Of a stretch of DNA of 13,722 nt, positions 1-7,630 are shown piece by piece. The notes beneath the pieces were generated by a model. That model was not told the origin of the DNA, searched no databases, and saw only the letters and a program-made list of their open reading frames with translations. The DNA is from Bacillota bacterium (GTDB taxonomy: Bacteria; Bacillota; Clostridia; Peptostreptococcales; Anaerovoracaceae), in contig JAQSXD010000040.1 in NCBI GenBank assembly GCA_029266295.1, positions 1-13,722 on the forward strand, given 5' to 3'. The translations under genes were made by a program, and so were the position numbers. Positions within the stretch are counted from its first letter, which is position 1, and every line of letters starts with the position of its first letter.

Positions 1-245
1 TCATTGGCTTTCTTTCCTGCCAGAAACATCGATGGAATTGTGTTCTTGTTCAGTGTTCCGATATTGATATTCAGACCGCCGCAGATGGAGGTAATCTCTT
101 CTACCTCCTCCGTATCATCGGACATGATCGGACTCCCTCCGCATGCCAGCAGCACATTTGCAACATCGTTCACCGTTACATAGTTCGTAATGTTATGTAC
201 AAGCGGAGAATTCATACGAACATTTATCAAATAATCTCTTAACAT
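1..245 (-). CDS. thiM: Hydroxyethylthiazole kinase ThiM (5' part only)
   Basis: This is the first 81 codons of ThiM; the rest lies beyond the left edge. The family phosphorylates 4-methyl-5-(2-hydroxyethyl)thiazole, salvaging the thiazole half of thiamine in the cytoplasm. My reading of the minus strand gives a start MLRDYLINVRMNSPLVHNIT, then NYVTVNDVANVLLACGGSP and IMSDD, which is the conserved N-terminal block of ThiM (thiazole- and nucleotide-site region). A second conserved stretch with GGLNINIGTLN follows at about residues 58-68. The ATG at 245-243 is preceded by AAAGGAG with a 6-nt spacer. The gene lies behind a TPP riboswitch and attenuator, which independently supports a thiamine role. 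Other thi genes may follow outside the window. Confidence is high. Confidence 0.93.
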   Translation of the reverse strand, partial: MLRDYLINVRMNSPLVHNITNYVTVNDVANVLLACGGSPIMSDDTEEVEEITSICGGLNINIGTLNKNTIPSMFLAGKKAN

Positions 246-308
246 AATCTGCTCCTTTCACTAAAACCGTTAAATACATACTGATCCGAATGGATATTTC
301 CTGCCGGA

Positions 309-351
309 TAAAAAAAGCTGTGCATACACCTAGGGCGCATATACACAGCTT
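309..351 (-). terminator. Riboswitch-controlled intrinsic terminator (attenuator) of thiM
   Basis: On the minus strand, AAGCTGTG (351-344) pairs with CACAGCTT (322-315). An inner GC/GU helix, ATGCGCC with GGTGTAT, sits between them, and a run of Ts follows (316-310). It lies between the TPP aptamer and the thiM start, where a TPP-induced terminator is expected. Confidence 0.85.
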
Positions 352-361
352 AATCACTTTA

Positions 362-452
362 TATATCCCTACGTTGGCATTATCCAAATCAGGTTACGGG
401 TTAAAGCACACAGCTTACTCTCAGCCCACTTATTGTGAGCACCCCTTGTATT
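362..452 (-). promoter_or_regulatory. TPP riboswitch (THI element)
   Basis: Read on the minus strand, this leader has the conserved TPP aptamer blocks in order: GGGGTGCTC near 445-437, GGGCTGAGAGT (the CUGAGA motif) at 427-417, ACCCGTAACCTGATTTGG at 403-384, and ATAATGCCAACGTAGGGA ending at 366. The variable P3 hairpin is short (AAGC-TGTGT-GCTT). The P1 stem is weak as I align it, with one mismatch. Binding of thiamine pyrophosphate should favour the terminator at 309-351 and turn thiM off. Confidence 0.95.
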
Positions 453-489
453 TACGACAATCAGATTTGTCATTTATGTTGTATCTTTG

Positions 490-517
490 ATTATACTCGA
501 AAGAGAGAAAAAAGCAA
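490..517 (-). promoter_or_regulatory. Sigma-A-type promoter of the TPP riboswitch/thiM transcript
   Basis: On the minus strand, -35 TTGCTT (517-512), a 16-nt spacer and a perfect -10 TATAAT (495-490). Transcription would start near 483, about 35 nt ahead of the aptamer. Confidence 0.75.
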
Positions 518-553
518 CCGTAATATTTAATAAGTTGTGTTTTATCAGTGCAA

Positions 554-648
554 GCTTGGGGCAAAGAGGCAGGCTTGGATCGTCTCATTGCACAAGACAT
601 CACCGGTGCCTTGTGCGGACATTCGACGCCCTTTCGGCTCCCCAAAGC
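554..648. other. Nested inverted repeat, possible structured RNA or relic element
   Basis: This gene-free stretch is closed by GCTTGGGG (554-561) pairing with CCCCAAAGC (640-648, one bulged base). Inside it are CGTC/GACG (581-584 with 625-628) and a strong hairpin, GCACAAG/CTTGTGC (590-596 with 610-616), topped by the palindrome CACCGGTG (601-608). No known RNA family comes to mind, and the overlapping reading frames look non-coding. It sits between the tRNA terminator and the thiM promoter. Strand and function are unknown. Confidence 0.4.
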
Positions 649-655
649 AAGACAA

Positions 656-699
656 AAAAGATTAAAATCCGTTGAAATATCAACGGATTTTAATCTTTT
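656..699 (-). terminator. Terminator of tRNA-Leu (20-bp perfect stem)
   Basis: A perfect 20-bp inverted repeat (680-699 with 656-675) surrounds the 4-nt loop 676-679. On the minus strand the 3' arm ends in TTTT, followed by TT. The stem begins on the last A of the tRNA CCA. It also has a T-run on the plus strand, so it could act in both directions. Confidence 0.88.
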
Positions 700-781
700 G
701 GTGCGGTCGAAGGGACTTGAACCCATACTCTTTCGAACACGGCCCTCAACCGTGCGCGTCTGCCTATTCCGCCACGACCGC
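699..781 (-). tRNA. tRNA-Leu (GAG anticodon)
   Basis: The minus strand folds as a class II tRNA. The acceptor stem is GCGGTCG/CGACCGC, with discriminator A and encoded CCA. The D arm contains TGGCGGAATAGGCAGACGC. The anticodon stem is CACGG/CCGTG around the loop TTGAGGG, giving anticodon GAG, which reads Leu CUC/CUU. A short extra arm (TTC-GAAA-GAG) and the T loop TTCAAGT follow. The extra arm with this D-arm type supports Leu rather than Ser. As I align the T stem (ATGGG/CCCTT) it has one T-T mismatch, which is slightly unusual. The gene has its own promoter upstream and a terminator touching its 3' end. Confidence 0.95.
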
Positions 782-834
782 ATATTTGGTTTTTCAGTCT
801 TTAGAGGCTTGTTTTGTAAGACTGACCAAGAATA

Positions 835-863
835 ATTCTACTATGTTTTGGTATTCTTGTCAA
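835..863 (-). promoter_or_regulatory. Promoter of tRNA-Leu
   Basis: Minus strand: perfect -35 TTGACA (863-858), 17-nt spacer, -10 TAGAAT (840-835). This near-consensus promoter gives a start near 828 and a leader of about 47 nt before the tRNA 5' end at 781, as expected for a strongly expressed stable RNA. Confidence 0.85.
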
Positions 864-1079
864 ACCTTTTTTTATCCAATTCATGATTTATTTTCTATCA
901 TAAATTCTTGAGGTTGACGGCCTACCTTTTTCTTGAATCCCCTTTTAGGGACAAGTGTTATTATACCACACCCCTTCTATGAATGCACCCATAAAATACA
1001 AATTTTCCGAATTAAATTTTACTCAGTTAATTGTCAAAGTAAGAACCACAATGGATGCTCACATTTCGGATCAATCGAG
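864..1079. other. Intergenic region without a recognisable gene
   Basis: AT-rich spacer between the tRNA promoter and the end of the solute-binding protein gene. I see only a TATAAT on the minus strand (plus 960-965, preceded by TGG), with no convincing -35, and a small hairpin CTTG-aa-TCCC/GGGA-CAAG at 932-955 with no strong T-tract. No frame here has convincing coding character. Confidence 0.5.
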
Positions 1080-1109
1080 AAAGTGAGCGCGCACAAGCGC
1101 TCTCACTTT
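1080..1109 (-). terminator. Hairpin at the end of the SBP gene, probable operon terminator
   Basis: AAAGTGAG (1080-1087) pairs with CTCACTTT (1102-1109), extended by CGC/GCG past a 2-nt bulge. It overlaps the TAA stop at 1110-1108. On the minus strand only a short TTT run ends the 3' arm, so it may be a weak or factor-assisted terminator. Confidence 0.5.
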
Positions 1110-2772
1110 ATTGTTCTTCAAGGATACTCAGCGCTGTTTCCGAGTTATCCTCCTCCGGCGCTTCCGGCACTTCAAAGAGTGAATACCACTCCCCGCAACC
1201 GCGGTACAAATCAAAGAACAGTGGTTTGATATCCCCCTTCAGCGCAGGCGAGGTAATCATGCCGTACGTTTTGTAGAGCAGGCAGAAATACGGGAGATCA
1301 TTGACCATAATGTCATTGATCTGGGTATAGGTCGCAAGTCTGTCTTTCTGGGAGATGCCCGACTCCATACGGTCAAGAAGCGTGTCTAACGCGAGATTGG
1401 AATATCCAATAGGGTTTCCATAATTCGTATGAAGCAAGAAGCGCAGATCATAATTATCTCTGATCTGATAACCTCCTACGTAGAGATCATAGTTTCCGCT
1501 GGCCAGATCAGCTGCGTATGCATCCCATTCCTTGCTAACCAAATTGACTCGAATCGGCAGCTGCGCCAGATTGTCACGAATCATCTGAGCGGCTGCAGAA
1601 CGAGACTGATCTTCTGAATTCACCAAGATATTGATCGTGATGGACTCGTTATCAGGCCCTTCCACCAATCCGTCGGCATTCCGATCGACAAAGCCTGCTT
1701 CCGTCAGAAGCTTTTTGGCCTGAATGATATCGTAGAGATTACTCGTTCTTTCGCTGGAGACACCTAGATAGTTGGGATAATAAATGGTGTTATTCTCAAT
1801 TCCGTTTTTGTAATACGCGCCTTCGATGATTTCCTTCGTATTGATGGCACTGGCGATTGCCTTGCGCAGCTTGGCATTCTTCATGATCGGATGCCTGAAA
1901 TTAAAGCCGACGAGCTCTACCTCATTGGAAGGAAAATTGATCACGTTCACATTCTTATTTGTATAAACTGTATCCCTGTCAAGACCCTTGGAAAACGTCA
2001 GCGATACATTATTAACGTCCATCAGGTTGATGACATCCCGTTTGTCCGGTATGATCTGTAAATTCAGCGTATTGGAAGGAACAGCTCCCCCCTGATAGCC
2101 CTCATACCCTTCAAGGATGATATGGGATAGTTCGTTGTACTCTGTTACCCGATATGGGCCGGTTCCCACAGGAATAAAGTTTGAAGTTAGCTTTTTGGCC
2201 TCTTCTATGCTCTTAAACTGGTGTTTGGGAACGATGGGGAATGTAAAATTGTTTATAGAAACATTTGTTGTATTGTTAAAATAGATCGTAATGCTGTAGG
2301 GATCTTTCCCGTCCAGCTTTGTGGATTTGATGTTGTTCACACTGGAAGCATAAAGCGTGCTGCCCGAATAGGATGCACTGAGCAGTGCATCAATGGTGAA
2401 TTTCACATCGTCTGCATTCAATTCCTGACCATCCTGCCAGGAGATCCCCTTTTTCACTTGAATGGTAACGGAGTTTTCGCCTGCTGAATAGGAATAACTA
2501 TCTGCGAGCAAGGTTTTCAGCGTCAGATTTTCATCGTAAGCAAACAGACCTTCATAGATCAGTTTGTTTACGTAATAGGCATCCTCATCCTTGGAAATAA
2601 TGGGGTTTAACGTCCTTACCTTTTCTATGGGAATGAAGACCTCGTTGGATTTGATCATTTGCTTTTCTTCATTGGAAGTCCCGCCAAGAAAGTTCGGCGT
2701 CTCACCACAGCCAGCAAGGCTTAAAAGCAATATGGATACAATTGCAGTCAGTGCAATTAATTTTCTTGTCAT
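1108..2772 (-). CDS. Family 5 extracellular solute-binding lipoprotein (OppA/DppA-like)
   Basis: This 554-residue protein has the size and architecture of an ABC-importer substrate-binding protein for peptides or related ligands. Residues 1-21 form a lipoprotein signal peptide (charged MTRK, hydrophobic core, lipobox LAGC), with Cys22 as the lipid anchor on the outer face of the membrane. Family 5 features include the early stretch with YYVNKLIYEGLFAYDENL, SWQDGQELNADDVKFTIDAL, a mid region with PVGTGPYRV, and RKAIASAINTKEII. The ATG at 2772-2770 has GGAG 7 nt upstream. It starts 17 nt after the coaE stop, so the two are probably co-transcribed. No permease or ATPase genes adjoin it, so it is either an orphan receptor or serves a transporter elsewhere. 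The ligand cannot be read from the sequence. Confidence 0.9.
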   Translation of the reverse strand: MTRKLIALTAIVSILLLSLAGCGETPNFLGGTSNEEKQMIKSNEVFIPIEKVRTLNPIISKDEDAYYVNKLIYEGLFAYDENLTLKTLLADSYSYSAGENSVTIQVKKGISWQDGQELNADDVKFTIDALLSASYSGSTLYASSVNNIKSTKLDGKDPYSITIYFNNTTNVSINNFTFPIVPKHQFKSIEEAKKLTSNFIPVGTGPYRVTEYNELSHIILEGYEGYQGGAVPSNTLNLQIIPDKRDVINLMDVNNVSLTFSKGLDRDTVYTNKNVNVINFPSNEVELVGFNFRHPIMKNAKLRKAIASAINTKEIIEGAYYKNGIENNTIYYPNYLGVSSERTSNLYDIIQAKKLLTEAGFVDRNADGLVEGPDNESITINILVNSEDQSRSAAAQMIRDNLAQLPIRVNLVSKEWDAYAADLASGNYDLYVGGYQIRDNYDLRFLLHTNYGNPIGYSNLALDTLLDRMESGISQKDRLATYTQINDIMVNDLPYFCLLYKTYGMITSPALKGDIKPLFFDLYRGCGEWYSLFEVPEAPEEDNSETALSILEEQ

Positions 2773-2789
2773 CTCAATTCTCCGACAAT

Positions 2790-3422
2790 TTACAAATTTT
2801 GAAGCAGCAGATCCAGCTGACTGTAGAGGGCTTCTTTTTCACCCGAGTTATTCAGCAGCACATCCGCTCTGCGATTTTTTTCATCTCGGTCCATCTGAAA
2901 GCTCATGATTCGAATAATTTCGCTTCGCTCCAGAGCATCCCGCTCCATGACTCGCCGTATTCTAATCTCATCCTCCGCGTCGATGACCCAGATTTCCTCC
3001 ACGCTTTTCTCAAGTCCCGTTTCGAACAGAAGCGGTGCATCAATGAAGATGACCTTGTTTGTGGCGGCAAGCTTGGGATTAATGACAGCCTCTGCATTGT
3101 GAAGGCTTTCTTCCCGGATCTGAAAGATCCGTTCATGGATGATTTCGAGAATCTTTGTGTGCAATAGCAGGTCCAGCTGCTTTTTCTTATCCTGATCGGA
3201 GAAGACGATGCTGCCGAGCTTTTTTCTATTCAGTCCGCCATCTTCCTGAAGAATGTCCTCTCCAAAGAGCTCCGCAAGCTGAATCAGCATATCTGATCCA
3301 GGGAGAACAATTTCCCTGGAAATCTTATCAGCGTCCAGTACATGAAACCCTCTGGCAATCAGATAATCGGTCACCGTTGATTTTCCGGCTCCGATCCCAC
3401 CGGTCAGTCCTATAATTCTCAT
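2790..3422 (-). CDS. coaE: Dephospho-CoA kinase
   Basis: CoaE catalyses the last step of coenzyme A synthesis, the ATP-dependent phosphorylation of the ribose 3'-hydroxyl of dephospho-CoA, in the cytoplasm. The 210-residue product opens with MRIIGLTGGIGAGKST, a P-loop at residues 8-16. It continues with VLDADKISREIV, and later has the family block FIDAPLLFETGLE followed by the lid-like stretch RRVMERDALERSEI. Length is normal for the family. I chose the ATG at 3422-3420 because GGGAGG lies about 9 nt upstream and the family P-loop follows directly; an in-frame ATG seven codons earlier (3443) lacks such a site. It follows polA by 65 nt, an order also common in other Firmicutes, where polA and coaE are often close together. 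Confidence 0.95.
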   Translation of the reverse strand: MRIIGLTGGIGAGKSTVTDYLIARGFHVLDADKISREIVLPGSDMLIQLAELFGEDILQEDGGLNRKKLGSIVFSDQDKKKQLDLLLHTKILEIIHERIFQIREESLHNAEAVINPKLAATNKVIFIDAPLLFETGLEKSVEEIWVIDAEDEIRIRRVMERDALERSEIIRIMSFQMDRDEKNRRADVLLNNSGEKEALYSQLDLLLQNL

Positions 3423-3487
3423 GCTTATATTCCTCCCACGCAAACAAGAAGCATTTTAAACAATGTAAACAGCATTCGTTAAAAGTG

Positions 3488-6373
3488 CTATTTGAGATCG
3501 TACCAGTTCTTGCCCGTTGAAACCTCTGAAGACAGCGTTACACTTAATGTTACTGCATGCTCCATATTTTCTTCCAGAAGCATTTTGATCTTCTCCAGCT
3601 CAGATTTATGAGTCTGAATAATCAATTCATCGTGTACCTGAAGAATCAGCTTTGACTTCGTCTTTTCCTTTGCAAGTTCCTGATAGACCTTGATCATTGC
3701 CAGCTTGATGATATCTGCGGCACTTCCCTGAATCGGGCTGTTCATCGCAAGCCGTTCTCCTGCCTGACGCACCATAAAATTACTTGCATTGATTTCATGA
3801 ACCATTCTTTTTCGTTTCATAATGGTCGTAACATAGCCATTCTTTTTACAGCTTTCGATCAGACCATCCATGAACTCTTTGACCTTGGTATATTTCTTGA
3901 AATATTCTCCGATGTAACGTTCTGCTTCTTTTCGAGTTATGTTCAATTCTGTTGAGAGTCCAAAGCCGCTCATGCCGTAGATAACACCAAAATTGACTGC
4001 TTTGGCATTGCTTCGCTGCAGCGACGTAACCTCATCTTCGGGTACATTAAATACCTTGGATGCAGTGATTTTATGGATATCATCTCCGTGATTAAATGCA
4101 TCAATCAGTTCAGGGTCCTGAGAGAGATGAGCTAGTATCCGCAGCTCGATTTGGGAATAATCTGCACCAACAAGCACGAAATCATCATTTTCCGGTACAA
4201 ACGCCTTTCTCAGCTTTCTGCCCAGCTCATGACGTATGGGAATGTTCTGCAAATTTGGCTCCGTACAGCTGATTCGTCCCGTTGCGGCAACGGTCTGCTG
4301 AAAGTGAGCATGGATTTTATGATCGTGATGGATCAGAGGAAGCAGCCCTTCAATATACGTACTCTTTAATTTGCTGTGCATCCGGTATTCCAGGATCAAA
4401 GCAACAATTTCATAATCGTCCTTCAGTTTCTCCAGAATTTCGATACCGGTAGCATAGCCCCGCTTCGTCTTCTTTCCAAAAGGCAGATTCAGTTTTTCAA
4501 ATAAAATCACACCAAGCTGCATAGGAGAATTAATGTTGAATTCCTCCCCTGCAAGCTCATAAATTCTGCCCGTTAGCTCATTGATTTTTTCTCCTAGCAC
4601 GACCCCGGTGTTGATCAGTTCCTGCGCATCCACCGCAAAGCCGCAGTTTTCCATGGATGCCAGAACCTCTATCAATGGGAGTTCCACCTCACAGAAAACA
4701 TGATCTAACTCTTCTTGTATTAATTTATTTCTTAACACAGAGGTTAATTCATCAATTGCTTGACACCATTTTTGTCCAAACTCCATGTATTTCTCTTCTG
4801 ATTGTCCAAGAAAACCAATCTGCCCATACTCTTTGAAAAACGCTGCTTCATCTTCCAGCTCTTCATGAAAAAACTCGAGCATCAAGGATTTGAGCCCGTA
4901 GTCACTTCTGGCTGGGTCCAGAAGATATTGCGCTATCATTGTATCAAACTCCGTTTGGAAGAGCTGTCCCGATTCGCTGTAAACATCTACTGGAAACAGT
5001 TCGTTGGCCAGCAAGGCGTAATAGTCCTCTTTTAAATTGTGTCCTGTTAGCCTGACATTGTTTTTGATGAGCATCGCTGCTGCTTCTTTCAGCAATTCTT
5101 TTTGATCGCCGGAAATGAAGTAATGCCGATTAGTTGACAGAATACACATTCCGTAAACCTGCGGAATTGCCTTGTGATTTCGATCATTGAACACCTTAAT
5201 CACCGCAGCTGGATTTTCCAAAAGCTCGCTGCGCAGCAAATCAAGGCCGCTGCTATCTGTCAAAAGGCAGGCTTCCATGTGGCTTTTGTCTCTGGTTGTG
5301 TAATGCTTTGTCAAAGGGCTCATCTCGCCGGACACGATAGAAAAATCTCTCAATTGAGGCGTGGTCGCAGTTTCCCTATCGGCCGGGTCAGCAACTTTTG
5401 CAGCGGCCATATTCGCTGCATCATTCGCCATACCTTCTGCTGCATTCGCTGAATCGACTGCAGTAGAAGCATCGGCTCCACCACTTGAGGAAACCAGCTT
5501 TGCACTGCTTCCGCGCGGTGGCATTTTCTTTAAAAAGCTGTTAAACTCCAGCTTGATATACAAATCAATGAGGGTGTCATAATCCGGCTCCTCCAGCCTA
5601 AATTCTTCAAACTCAATCTCAATGGGAACTTCCGTGTTGATGGTCGCAAGTCTTCTGCTCATAATAGCAAGCTGCGCATGCTCCTGAATCTTTTCCTTCA
5701 GTGACTTGCTGGTGATCTGATCAACATTTTTGATAATGTTTGCAATGCTGCCGTATTCCTGTATCAGCTTCATGGCGGTTTTTTCTCCTACCCCTGGAAT
5801 ACCTGGGATATTGTCGGACTGGTCCCCCATGAGTCCTTTGTAGTCAATGAACTGCTCCGGTGTAAAGCCGTATTTCTCGATCATAGCAGCTTCATCATAA
5901 AGATCAAATTCAGAAATACCTTTTCTTGTAATGATTACCTTGGTTTTTTCTGTGGCAAGCTGCAGCTCGTCTTTATCTCCGGTAATGATCAGCGGGTCAA
6001 GACCCGCAGCCTCAGCTTTCTTTACGACGGTTCCAATGATATCATCCGCTTCAAATCCATCGATTTCAAGCATCTTAACTTTCATGGCATCCAGAACTTC
6101 CTTTAGAAGCGGCATCTGCATCGCCAGCTCAGGAGGCATCTTTTTTCTGCCTGCCTTGTACTCTGTGTATTCCAGATGCCGGAAGGTCGGCGCTTTTCTG
6201 TCAAACGCCACCGCAATATAGTCAGGACAATAGTCCACTTTAATTTTATTCAGCATATTAAGAAAACCGTACACTCCATGAGTGTACAGTCCGCTCTTTG
6301 TGATCATAGGTCTTTGCAGGGCATAATAAGCCCTGTTGATCAAACTGTTTCCGTCAATAATTATTAATTTCAT
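3488..6373 (-). CDS. polA: DNA polymerase I (family A) without proofreading residues
   Basis: PolA fills gaps and removes RNA primers in replication and repair. In this 961-residue protein, residues 1-285 are the 5'-nuclease (IIIDGNSLINRAYYAL, FEADDIIGTV at 107-116, ITGDKDELQL, GDQSDNIPGIPGVGEKTA with the helix-hairpin-helix). Residues 340-560 match the 3'-5' exonuclease fold, but the motif expected to hold a DxE reads AVIKVFNDRN, so proofreading is probably absent, as in Bacillus enzymes. The polymerase domain has motif A with Asp738 (ADYSQIELR), motif B RSNAKAVNFGVIYG (Arg787, Lys791, Phe795, Tyr799) and motif C QVHDE (Asp915). An Ala/Ser/Asp-rich linker at about 287-340 makes it longer than the usual 870-890. 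The ATG is 2 nt after the anti-sigma stop, with GGAG inside the upstream gene, implying translational coupling. Confidence 0.97.
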   Translation of the reverse strand: MKLIIIDGNSLINRAYYALQRPMITKSGLYTHGVYGFLNMLNKIKVDYCPDYIAVAFDRKAPTFRHLEYTEYKAGRKKMPPELAMQMPLLKEVLDAMKVKMLEIDGFEADDIIGTVVKKAEAAGLDPLIITGDKDELQLATEKTKVIITRKGISEFDLYDEAAMIEKYGFTPEQFIDYKGLMGDQSDNIPGIPGVGEKTAMKLIQEYGSIANIIKNVDQITSKSLKEKIQEHAQLAIMSRRLATINTEVPIEIEFEEFRLEEPDYDTLIDLYIKLEFNSFLKKMPPRGSSAKLVSSSGGADASTAVDSANAAEGMANDAANMAAAKVADPADRETATTPQLRDFSIVSGEMSPLTKHYTTRDKSHMEACLLTDSSGLDLLRSELLENPAAVIKVFNDRNHKAIPQVYGMCILSTNRHYFISGDQKELLKEAAAMLIKNNVRLTGHNLKEDYYALLANELFPVDVYSESGQLFQTEFDTMIAQYLLDPARSDYGLKSLMLEFFHEELEDEAAFFKEYGQIGFLGQSEEKYMEFGQKWCQAIDELTSVLRNKLIQEELDHVFCEVELPLIEVLASMENCGFAVDAQELINTGVVLGEKINELTGRIYELAGEEFNINSPMQLGVILFEKLNLPFGKKTKRGYATGIEILEKLKDDYEIVALILEYRMHSKLKSTYIEGLLPLIHHDHKIHAHFQQTVAATGRISCTEPNLQNIPIRHELGRKLRKAFVPENDDFVLVGADYSQIELRILAHLSQDPELIDAFNHGDDIHKITASKVFNVPEDEVTSLQRSNAKAVNFGVIYGMSGFGLSTELNITRKEAERYIGEYFKKYTKVKEFMDGLIESCKKNGYVTTIMKRKRMVHEINASNFMVRQAGERLAMNSPIQGSAADIIKLAMIKVYQELAKEKTKSKLILQVHDELIIQTHKSELEKIKMLLEENMEHAVTLSVTLSSEVSTGKNWYDLK

Positions 6374-6375
6374 TT

Positions 6376-7494
6376 TTACAACTCCGTAATTTCATTGGAA
6401 CAGATTATCTTGATTTTTCCATCCTTTCCTATGACTCGTATTTCTTCGTTATAAGTATTGCCGTCTTTTCCCCGGAATATAAATATCTTGAAATTCCACT
6501 CACCTGTCGGGGCGTAACCGGACTCCAATACCTGATAATCAAATCCTTCTAGCCGCTCTTCAATCAAGCCCATATAAAAATGTACCGCTGCGGTATTTCT
6601 TTCCACTCCAGAAGAGGTCAGAGACCTACTGCAGGAATTTCCGGACTGATCCGCTTTGCTCTTGGCACGTACTTCATCCTGCGCAAGAGAACCAAAGGAT
6701 AGCTCTTTTTCTTTTATATTTTCTAGCCCAGCCGTATCAGAGCCTCCAGCAGGAGCCGAACCGGCTGCCCCATTGGAATCGCTGTTTTCGGTGGTGGAAG
6801 AGGGAGCTCCGTCAGCTGCAGCTCCGTTATCAGAAGCGACTTCAGGCGCGGTGAGACCAGCGGCTTCTTTTTTCAATGGAGCATTCTTCTGTCCCGAGGA
6901 AGCTGCTCCATCGGAATCTATCTGTGCTTGATACAGTTTCATTTCCTGTACTTCAGAATTTTTGTTCCTCTGTGCCTGGTCTTGCACTGGTTGATCTTCT
7001 AGCTGATTGGGCTGGTTGTTCATGCTGTCGTCGGAACCGGCTTCGTCATTGGAAATACCGTAAAGATCTGCTTCTGCGTCTCTAGGTGCCGCATGTTCAA
7101 TACCATCCCGGTCAATAAAGCCTAATTTATCTGCAAAATCACCAAGAACATCCTGATATACACCAAGCGTCAGTACGCCCACCGCAAATACAGCAGCCGC
7201 TGATGCCAGCATACGATACCGCTTGCTCCCAAACAAGGATTTGATCGGTCCGCCATAGCCGCTTGTGCGCTTTTTCTCTTCTTGGAGCGCCTGCTTTAAT
7301 CTGAGTTCAAAGGCTTCAGGAACAGGAACCGGATCCATTCCACTGAGAAGGAGATGGATTTCATTCAGATCTTGATATTCTTGATTGCATGCTTCGCAGG
7401 CAGAAAGATGTTTCTCAATCTCTTTCTGCTCGTGATCATCAAGCATCTGATCGATATAAAGTGAGAGCAACTCTCTTATTTCATTACATTCCAT
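6376..7494 (-). CDS. Membrane anti-sigma factor with zinc-binding N-terminus
   Basis: This 372-residue protein has the layout of a ZAS-type anti-sigma factor. Residues 1-50 contain His29-x3-Cys33-x2-Cys36 (HLSACEAC), the zinc-binding core that holds ECF sigma factors. One membrane helix follows at about 94-112 (MLASAAAVFAVGVLTLGVY). A long low-complexity stretch rich in Ala, Ser, Asn, Asp and Gln (about 135-290) leads to a small folded-looking extracytoplasmic domain (about 300-372). The partner is almost certainly the ECF sigma factor just upstream. In the known families a signal triggers proteolysis or a conformational change that frees the sigma; the signal here is unknown. AGGAGG precedes the ATG at 7494-7492. 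It ends 2 nt before polA. Confidence 0.88.
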   Translation of the reverse strand: MECNEIRELLSLYIDQMLDDHEQKEIEKHLSACEACNQEYQDLNEIHLLLSGMDPVPVPEAFELRLKQALQEEKKRTSGYGGPIKSLFGSKRYRMLASAAAVFAVGVLTLGVYQDVLGDFADKLGFIDRDGIEHAAPRDAEADLYGISNDEAGSDDSMNNQPNQLEDQPVQDQAQRNKNSEVQEMKLYQAQIDSDGAASSGQKNAPLKKEAAGLTAPEVASDNGAAADGAPSSTTENSDSNGAAGSAPAGGSDTAGLENIKEKELSFGSLAQDEVRAKSKADQSGNSCSRSLTSSGVERNTAAVHFYMGLIEERLEGFDYQVLESGYAPTGEWNFKIFIFRGKDGNTYNEEIRVIGKDGKIKIICSNEITEL

Positions 7495-7565
7495 TACGCT
7501 CTCCCTCCTGACACGCTAAGCAAAAAATACTTTTATTTCGCCGCGTCGTAAATTTCCGGTTTTTT

Positions 7566-7630
7566 CTATAAAATAGTGATTCTCGTGACCTGTGATTCAT
7601 ACGTTCTATTCATTAGACGCAATTTTATAG
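7566..7630. repeat. Inverted repeat spanning the sigma/anti-sigma intergenic gap
   Basis: CTATAAAAT (7566-7574) and ATTTTATAG (7622-7630) are perfect 9-bp complements about 47 nt apart; the right arm covers the sigma stop codon. Between them GTGATTC occurs twice. Neither strand has a T-tract after the stem, so this is not a standard terminator. It may tune expression of the anti-sigma relative to the sigma. Confidence 0.3.

Noticed and set aside
430..783. Open reading frame on the minus strand between thiM and 783
   Set aside because: It runs through the tRNA-Leu, its terminator and the inverted-repeat element, and has no family resemblance or ribosome site.
932..955. Small hairpin upstream of the tRNA promoter as a terminator
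   Set aside because: The stem is short and interrupted, no T-tract follows on either strand, and no gene ends there.
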